Of a stretch of 10,139 nucleotides of DNA, positions 6,278-10,139 are shown piece after piece. The translations under genes were made by a program, and so were the position numbers. Each line of letters opens with the position of its first letter. The first letter of the stretch is position 1. Location of the stretch: assembly GCA_035552275.1 (NCBI GenBank), contig DASZLR010000028.1:1-10139 (forward strand), written 5' to 3'. The notes under the pieces were generated by a model. The model ran no database searches, was not told the DNA's origin, and was given only the letters and a program-made list of their open reading frames with translations. This DNA is from DASVLX01 sp035552275 (lineage in GTDB: Bacteria; Actinomycetota; Actinomycetes; Mycobacteriales; Pseudonocardiaceae).

Positions 6278-7200
6278 CCGCTCTGGTCTGCGCGGGCGGA
6301 ACCGAGCCGGTCCGGTTCACCCGGGTCGTCGCACCGGAGCCAACGGAGAATGAGGTGATGGTCGAGGTGCGGGCGATCTCGGTGAACCGAGGTGAGCTGC
6401 ACCGGCTGCACGACCCGGCCAACATCGGCTGGCGACCGGGCTGGGACTTCGTCGGCGAGGTGGTCGGCGGAACGGGATTTCCGTTGGGCAGCCGGGTTTT
6501 CGGCATGTCCGACGGGGGCAGCTGGGCGCAGCGGGTCGCGGTCCCGGTCACCCGTGTGGCCGCGGTTCCATCGGCCCTGTCCTGGGCGCGGGCGGCCGCG
6601 CTGCCGGTGGCCGGGCTCACCGCCCTGCGCACGCTGCGCCTGGCGGGTCCGCTGGCCGGCCGGCACGTGCTGATCACCGGGGCGGGCGGCGGGGTGGGCC
6701 GGTTCGCCGTGCAGTTGGCCCACCGGGCCGGGGCGCGGGTGACCGCGCTGGCCGGCAGCGCCCGCCGGGTCGCCGGGCTGCGGGCGCTCGGCGCCGACCA
6801 GGTGGTCACCGACCTCGCCGGGCTGGCCGGTGGCTACGACCTGATCCTGGAGTCGGCCGGCGGGGACGTGCTGGGCCGGGCGCTGGCGCTGCTCGCGCCC
6901 GGTGGGCTGGTGGTCAGCTACGGCAACTCCGCGCGGGCGTCCAGCACGTTCCTGGTCAACGACTTCTATCCCCGGCAGGCCCGGTTGTGCGGCTTCTACC
7001 TGCCCGACGACGCGATCACCACACCGCTGCGCGCGGACCTGGCCACGCTGGCGGAATGGTGCGCCGCCGGTGAGCTGACCGTGCCGATCGCCGAGGAGAC
7101 CGGCTGGCGGGACGTGGCCGCGGTGCTGGACCGGCTACGCGACCGGCTCATTGACGGCAAGGCGGTCCTGCGCCTGGATTCCGACCCCATTTCCAGTTGA
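6259..7200 (+). CDS. Zinc-independent medium-chain dehydrogenase/reductase (quinone oxidoreductase-like)
   Basis: The product (313 aa from ATG 6259) is an NAD(P)H-dependent reductase of the MDR superfamily. It has a GroES-like N-terminal half with ISVNRGELHRL (40-50) and GWDFVGEV (61-68), then the nucleotide-binding Rossmann motif LITGAGGGVGRFAVQLA (138-154). The catalytic and structural zinc cysteines of alcohol dehydrogenases are absent, which places it with quinone oxidoreductase or enoyl reductase types. These often reduce conjugated C=C bonds in natural-product pathways. The start at 6259 fits the family N-terminus (MADRGITALV) and overlaps the cupin by 19 bp. No strong ribosome binding site is seen; the ATG at 6199 would add 20 unrelated residues inside the cupin gene. 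A logical substrate is an unsaturated keto acid or thioester made by neighbouring enzymes, which is inference. Confidence 0.87.
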   Translation: MADRGITALVCAGGTEPVRFTRVVAPEPTENEVMVEVRAISVNRGELHRLHDPANIGWRPGWDFVGEVVGGTGFPLGSRVFGMSDGGSWAQRVAVPVTRVAAVPSALSWARAAALPVAGLTALRTLRLAGPLAGRHVLITGAGGGVGRFAVQLAHRAGARVTALAGSARRVAGLRALGADQVVTDLAGLAGGYDLILESAGGDVLGRALALLAPGGLVVSYGNSARASSTFLVNDFYPRQARLCGFYLPDDAITTPLRADLATLAEWCAAGELTVPIAEETGWRDVAAVLDRLRDRLIDGKAVLRLDSDPISS

Positions 7201-7214
7201 GGAGTTAGCACCGG

Positions 7215-8378
7215 ATGGACATCGCGGACACCACGTTGACGCAGCGGCATCGGGACCTGCGGCATCGGCTGCGCCGGGTCGCCACGACCACCATCGCAGC
7301 CACCGCGGCCGAGGTTGACGCGTCGGGTGAGTTCCCCATGGCCGCGCACAAGGCGCTGGTGGCCGAGGGTTTGTACGCGCCGCACATACCCGTCGAGTAC
7401 GGCGGGCTCGGCGGCGACACGCTGAGTTCCTGCCTGGTCGTCGAGGAGGTCGCGCGAGTGTGCGCGTCCTCCTCGCTCACGCCGAACGTCACCCGGCTGG
7501 CGTCGCTGCCGCTGCTGGCCGTCGGCTCGGCCGAACAGCGGCGGCGCTATCTCACCGAAGTGGCGCGGGACGGCGCCATCCTGGCCTTCGCACTGTCCGA
7601 ACAGGACGCCGGCAGCGATGCGGCGGCGATCCGCACCAGGGCCCGCCGGACCGGCGAGGGCTACCTGCTGTCCGGCAGCAAACGGTGGATCACCAACGCC
7701 GGTGTCGCCAGCTATTACGTGGTCGCCGCGGTGACCGACCCGGACGCCGGGGCGAAGGGCATCTCGTTGCTGCTGGTGCACGCCGACGACCCCGGCGTGA
7801 CGTTCGGGCCGGACGAGGACAAGCTGGGCATGCGCGGCTCGCCCACCCGGCCGGTGCATTTCGCCGACGTGTGGGTGCCGGCCGAGCGGCTACTCGGCGA
7901 AGAGGGCCAGGGGCTGGAGCTCGCGCTGGCCGCACTGGACCACAGCCGGATCACCATCGCCGCACAGGCGGTGGGCATCGCGCAGGGGGCGCTGGACCAT
8001 GCGGCCGACTATGTCAGCGAGCGGCACCAGTTCGGCCGGCCGGTGGCCGATTTCCAGGCGGTCCGGTTCAAGCTGGCCGACATGGCCATGCACCTGGAGG
8101 CGGCCCGCCAGCTCACCTACGCTGCGGCCGGGCGGTCCGACGCGAACTCGGGTGACCTGAGGTTCTTCGCCGCCGCGGCCAAATGCTTTGCTTCGGACAC
8201 CGCCATGCGGGTCACGGTGGACGCCGTGCAGTTGCTGGGCGGGCACGGCTACACCCGGGACAGCCCGATGGAACGGATGTTGCGGGACGCCAAGGTCACC
8301 CAGATCTACGAGGGCACGAACGAGATTCTGCGAGTTGTGATGGCGCGCCAGGTGCTGGCGCGAGGAGGGGGCGACTGA
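7215..8378 (+). CDS. Acyl-CoA dehydrogenase family flavoprotein
   Basis: The 387-aa product has full family length and landmarks. ALSEQDAGSDAA (126-137) and WITNAG (158-163) line the FAD and substrate sites. ERHQFGRPVADFQAV (269-283) is the helical-domain signature. QLLGGHGYTRD (339-349) and AKVTQIYEGTNEI (359-371) follow, with the catalytic base E366 in place. It should therefore be an active FAD enzyme that introduces an alpha,beta double bond into a thioester and passes electrons to ETF. In peptide clusters such enzymes also act on carrier-protein-bound residues. GAGGAG (7199-7204) precedes the ATG by ten bases and overlaps the end of the reductase gene. The next gene begins one base after its stop codon. 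Substrate is unknown. Confidence 0.92.
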   Translation: MDIADTTLTQRHRDLRHRLRRVATTTIAATAAEVDASGEFPMAAHKALVAEGLYAPHIPVEYGGLGGDTLSSCLVVEEVARVCASSSLTPNVTRLASLPLLAVGSAEQRRRYLTEVARDGAILAFALSEQDAGSDAAAIRTRARRTGEGYLLSGSKRWITNAGVASYYVVAAVTDPDAGAKGISLLLVHADDPGVTFGPDEDKLGMRGSPTRPVHFADVWVPAERLLGEEGQGLELALAALDHSRITIAAQAVGIAQGALDHAADYVSERHQFGRPVADFQAVRFKLADMAMHLEAARQLTYAAAGRSDANSGDLRFFAAAAKCFASDTAMRVTVDAVQLLGGHGYTRDSPMERMLRDAKVTQIYEGTNEILRVVMARQVLARGGGD

Positions 8379-8379
8379 G

Positions 8380-9203
8380 ATGGTAACCACGGAACCGGCG
8401 CCGTCGCGAGCCCGGCAGGGCCACGGCGGCGTCGATTATGGTTTCTCGATCAGCTGGCGCCGGACCCGTTGGTCTGGCACCGGGCCTGGTCGATGCGCGT
8501 GCGCGGTTTCGGTCGACCCGGAGGCGCTCGTCCTGGCCACCGGGTCGGTGCTGGCCCGGCACCGGATCATGCGTATCGCACTGTCCTTTGTGGATGGGAT
8601 TGTGGTGATGCGCGAACTGCCCCGGTCCGCGCCACCGCCCGAGCTCACCGAACTGCACCTGCTGCGGCCGGCCGAGCGCGCCCGCCGCCGAGCCGCGCTC
8701 GTCGAGGAACTGCTGCTCCGCCGGCTCGAACTGGCCGGCCAGTCGCCAGTACGAACCGCCCTGATCCACCGCGGCCGCAACGACTACGAGCTGCTGCTGG
8801 TCGTGCACCAGTGCGCGGCGGACGAGCGCTCGCTGCACCTGCTGACCGACGAGCTGGCCACCGAGTACCGGACGATCGTCGAGCCGGACCCCGACGCGCC
8901 GGCAACGCCGGACCGCACGACCCGCGACCTCGCTGGCGCTGCCGATGATCCGGCCGACAACCCGGCCGCCGGGCTCACTGGGGACGAACTGGCCGGGCAG
9001 CTGGCGTTCTGGCGCCGCACCCTCGCCGACTTGCCGGATGCCCTGGCCCTCGCGCACGAGCGAACTCAGGGCGACCAGGGCTCGCAGGTTGCCACCCTGG
9101 CCACGCAGACCCACGAACAGACCTGCGGGCCGTGCTGTCCGCCGCGCTCGCCGCGCCGGACCGGGAGATCGGCGCGTCGGCCGCGGCCGGGAGCGGGCGA
9201 TGA
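8380..9203 (+). pseudogene. Truncated, frame-damaged NRPS condensation-domain-like gene
   Basis: The start is strong: GAGGAGGGGG (8362-8371) eight bases before ATG 8380. Frame 1 from about 8512 reads like the N-terminal half of a condensation domain: DPEALVLATGSVLARH (46-61), then VVHQCAADERSLHLL (141-155) at the HHxxxDG motif, then QLAFWRRTLADLP. The expected first motif, RRLWFLDQLAPDPLVWHRAW, is not in that frame but in frame 3 at 8430-8489, so about 80 bases are read out of frame between two offsetting shifts. A third shift near 9122 moves the family-like reading to frame 3 (LRAVLSAALAAP), which stops at TGA 9201-9203, overlapping the next ATG. Read straight on, frame 1 stays open to 9615 but becomes nonsense over the transporter gene. 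The second, catalytic histidine of HHxxxDG is Gln144. At about 275 residues it is some 60% of a condensation domain. It is probably inactive or mis-sequenced; type and partner module are unknown. Confidence 0.65.
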
Positions 9204-9796
9204 CCGGCCGGACGGAACTCGGCCAGCGCGCCGGCCGGCTCACCCGGCTGCGGCAGCTGACCGGGCTGCGCGCGTTCACCGTGCTTTGGGTCGGTCAGCT
9301 GGCGTCCTCGACCGGTACCCGGATGACCAACTTCGTGCTGGGCATCTGGGTTTGGCAGCAGACCGGCCAGGCGTCCGCGCTGGCGCTGCTGACCTTCTTT
9401 GCGTTCGGCGCGACCGTGGTGTGCAGCCCACTGGCGGGCAGCCTGGTCGACCGGTTGAGCCGCCGGCTGACCATCATGCTCAGCGACATCGGCTCGGCCG
9501 TCGCGACCGGGCTGTTGTTGCTGGTGTTCCTGACCGGTCACGCGCAACTCTGGGAGCTGATCCTCACCAACACGCTGACCGGCGGATTCCTGGCCTTCCA
9601 GTACATGCATCCTGACCGGCCGCTGTTCAAGGTCGTGGTCAATGACGAGCGGCAACACGCGATCTGGCCGGCGTGCCGGGACAACGCGCCCGGCTGGCGG
9701 GACGCCGGCTTCACCGGCGACGAACAACAGCGCGCCGCGTACGTCGCCGAGGTGTGGCCGGATATCCGGCCGGCCAGCGTGCGGAGCGCGCCCTGA
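9200..9796 (+). CDS. MFS transporter N-terminal fragment fused to MbtH-like domain
   Basis: This 198-aa frame joins two unrelated proteins. Residues 1-135 are the first third of a major facilitator exporter: a basic N-terminus, about four membrane helices, and loop motif A as GSLVDRLSRR (80-89). A full MFS protein has about 400 residues and 12 helices, so the fragment should not transport by itself. At residue 136 it switches to a complete MbtH-like domain, with VVVNDERQHAIWP (145-157), PGW (164-166) and YVAEVWPDIRPAS (181-193). MbtH proteins are chaperone-like partners of NRPS adenylation domains. GGGAG (9189-9193) precedes ATG 9200, which overlaps the stop of the preceding frame as ATGA. 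The junction lies exactly at an ATG (9605), suggesting that an internal deletion joined an mfs 5' end to an mbtH gene, or an assembly error. A genuine membrane-tethered MbtH is the less likely alternative. Confidence 0.75.
   Translation: MTGRTELGQRAGRLTRLRQLTGLRAFTVLWVGQLASSTGTRMTNFVLGIWVWQQTGQASALALLTFFAFGATVVCSPLAGSLVDRLSRRLTIMLSDIGSAVATGLLLLVFLTGHAQLWELILTNTLTGGFLAFQYMHPDRPLFKVVVNDERQHAIWPACRDNAPGWRDAGFTGDEQQRAAYVAEVWPDIRPASVRSAP
9605..9796 (+). other. MbtH-like domain, possible separate gene start
   Basis: Read from the ATG at 9605 this is a 63-aa MbtH-like protein (MHPDRPLFKVVVNDE at the start), the normal size of free MbtH proteins. The N-x-E-x-Q, WP, PGW and W-x-D-x-RP-x-S landmarks are kept; the usual serine before WP is alanine. 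No ribosome binding site precedes this ATG, so translation alone would be weak unless read as the fusion. Its presence implies NRPS adenylation domains outside the window. Confidence 0.7.
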
Positions 9797-9797
9797 C

Positions 9798-10139
9798 CGG
9801 CTGGCAGCGCCGGATCGCCCTGCCTGGCGACGCGCGGGTGCGGTGCTGCGTCGGTCGTGGCGACGGATGCTCGCCGTCGATGGCCTCGACCCGGGCGAGC
9901 TCGGCGTGGTGCGCTGAGCCGAGGAGGACGGCGCGCTGTACGAGTCCGCCGCGCGGGAGCTGGCCGGTGCTGGGCCGAACGGCTTGCGCGGCACCGTGCT
10001 GAGCACTGGATCGCGCACCGAGCTGCATGTGTGCACCGATCCGCGGCGGCTGTCCCCGGACCGGCTCGGCCGGCTGCTGCGCGAGGTTGCCACCACCTAC
10101 CACGCGGTCCGCACCGGCCGGCTGACCCTGTGGCCCGAA
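9798..10139 (+). pseudogene. Possible decayed coding segment running off the window
   Basis: No complete gene is seen in the last 340 bases. Frame 3 has protein-like composition: a segment ending LAVDGLDPGELGVVR, a TGA at 9915-9917, then 74 open codons to the window end. The second part includes TELHVCTDPRRLSPDRLGRL and vaguely recalls the last strands and helix of a condensation-type (CAT-fold) domain. A GTG at 9996 is in frame but has no ribosome binding site. It could be the remnant of the other half of the condensation-like gene at 8380-9203, or simply noncoding debris. Homology is weak and unverified. Confidence 0.25.

Noticed and set aside
9123..9615. Frame-1 continuation of the condensation-like gene to 411 residues
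   Set aside because: After about 9122 frame 1 becomes Arg/Pro-rich nonsense while frame 2 encodes recognisable MFS helices, so the extension is not a real protein end.
8975..10096. 373-codon open frame on the minus strand
   Set aside because: It is Arg/Ser/Pro-rich with no recognisable motif and runs opposite clear MFS and MbtH sequence, so it is a shadow.
1..10139. tRNA, rRNA, CRISPR arrays, transposase genes or att sites
   Set aside because: None seen. No clustered repeats, no transposase motifs and no structured RNA gene were recognised on either strand, although structure searches could not be run.

Overview
The window is GC-rich (roughly 70% by eye), densely packed with short spacers and ATGA/GTGA start-stop overlaps. 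It carries an AdoK-type adenosine kinase of the mycobacterial kind, a LuxR-type regulator and an MbtH-like domain. This points to an actinomycete chromosome, most likely inside or at the edge of a nonribosomal-peptide type biosynthetic cluster. The genus cannot be fixed from the sequence.

Left part (1-3230): an adenine phosphoribosyltransferase gene has its ribosome binding site and ATG cut off from the body by an in-frame TAG. It is followed by a NarL/LuxR-family response regulator with a degenerate receiver. Converging on the regulator from the other strand is a two-gene unit, adenosine kinase then HpcH/HpaI-type aldolase, coupled by an ATGA overlap.

Middle (3231-5807): a divergent promoter region of about 190 bp is followed by a tightly coupled plus-strand operon. 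It encodes a class I SAM methyltransferase with a winged-helix N-terminus, a short degenerate relative of the next gene product, and a 2-keto-4-pentenoate hydratase (MhpD family).

Right part (5906-10139): a second plus-strand run starts after a 98-bp, locally AT-richer gap. It encodes a cupin, a zinc-independent medium-chain reductase, an acyl-CoA dehydrogenase and a broken condensation-domain-like gene. The run continues with a four-helix MFS transporter fragment fused in frame to a complete MbtH-like domain, and a final stretch that looks like decayed coding sequence running off the window. The material from 8380 on is clearly rearranged or frame-damaged; the genes before it, apart from the start of the first, look intact.

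Working model (inference): the aldolase and hydratase are consecutive enzymes of meta-cleavage catabolism, but no ring-cleavage dioxygenase is present. With a possible alpha-keto-acid methyltransferase, a reductase, an acyl-CoA dehydrogenase and NRPS-type parts, they may instead build an unusual C-methylated or unsaturated amino or acyl unit. The adenosine kinase and adenine phosphoribosyltransferase could recycle purines released from spent SAM.
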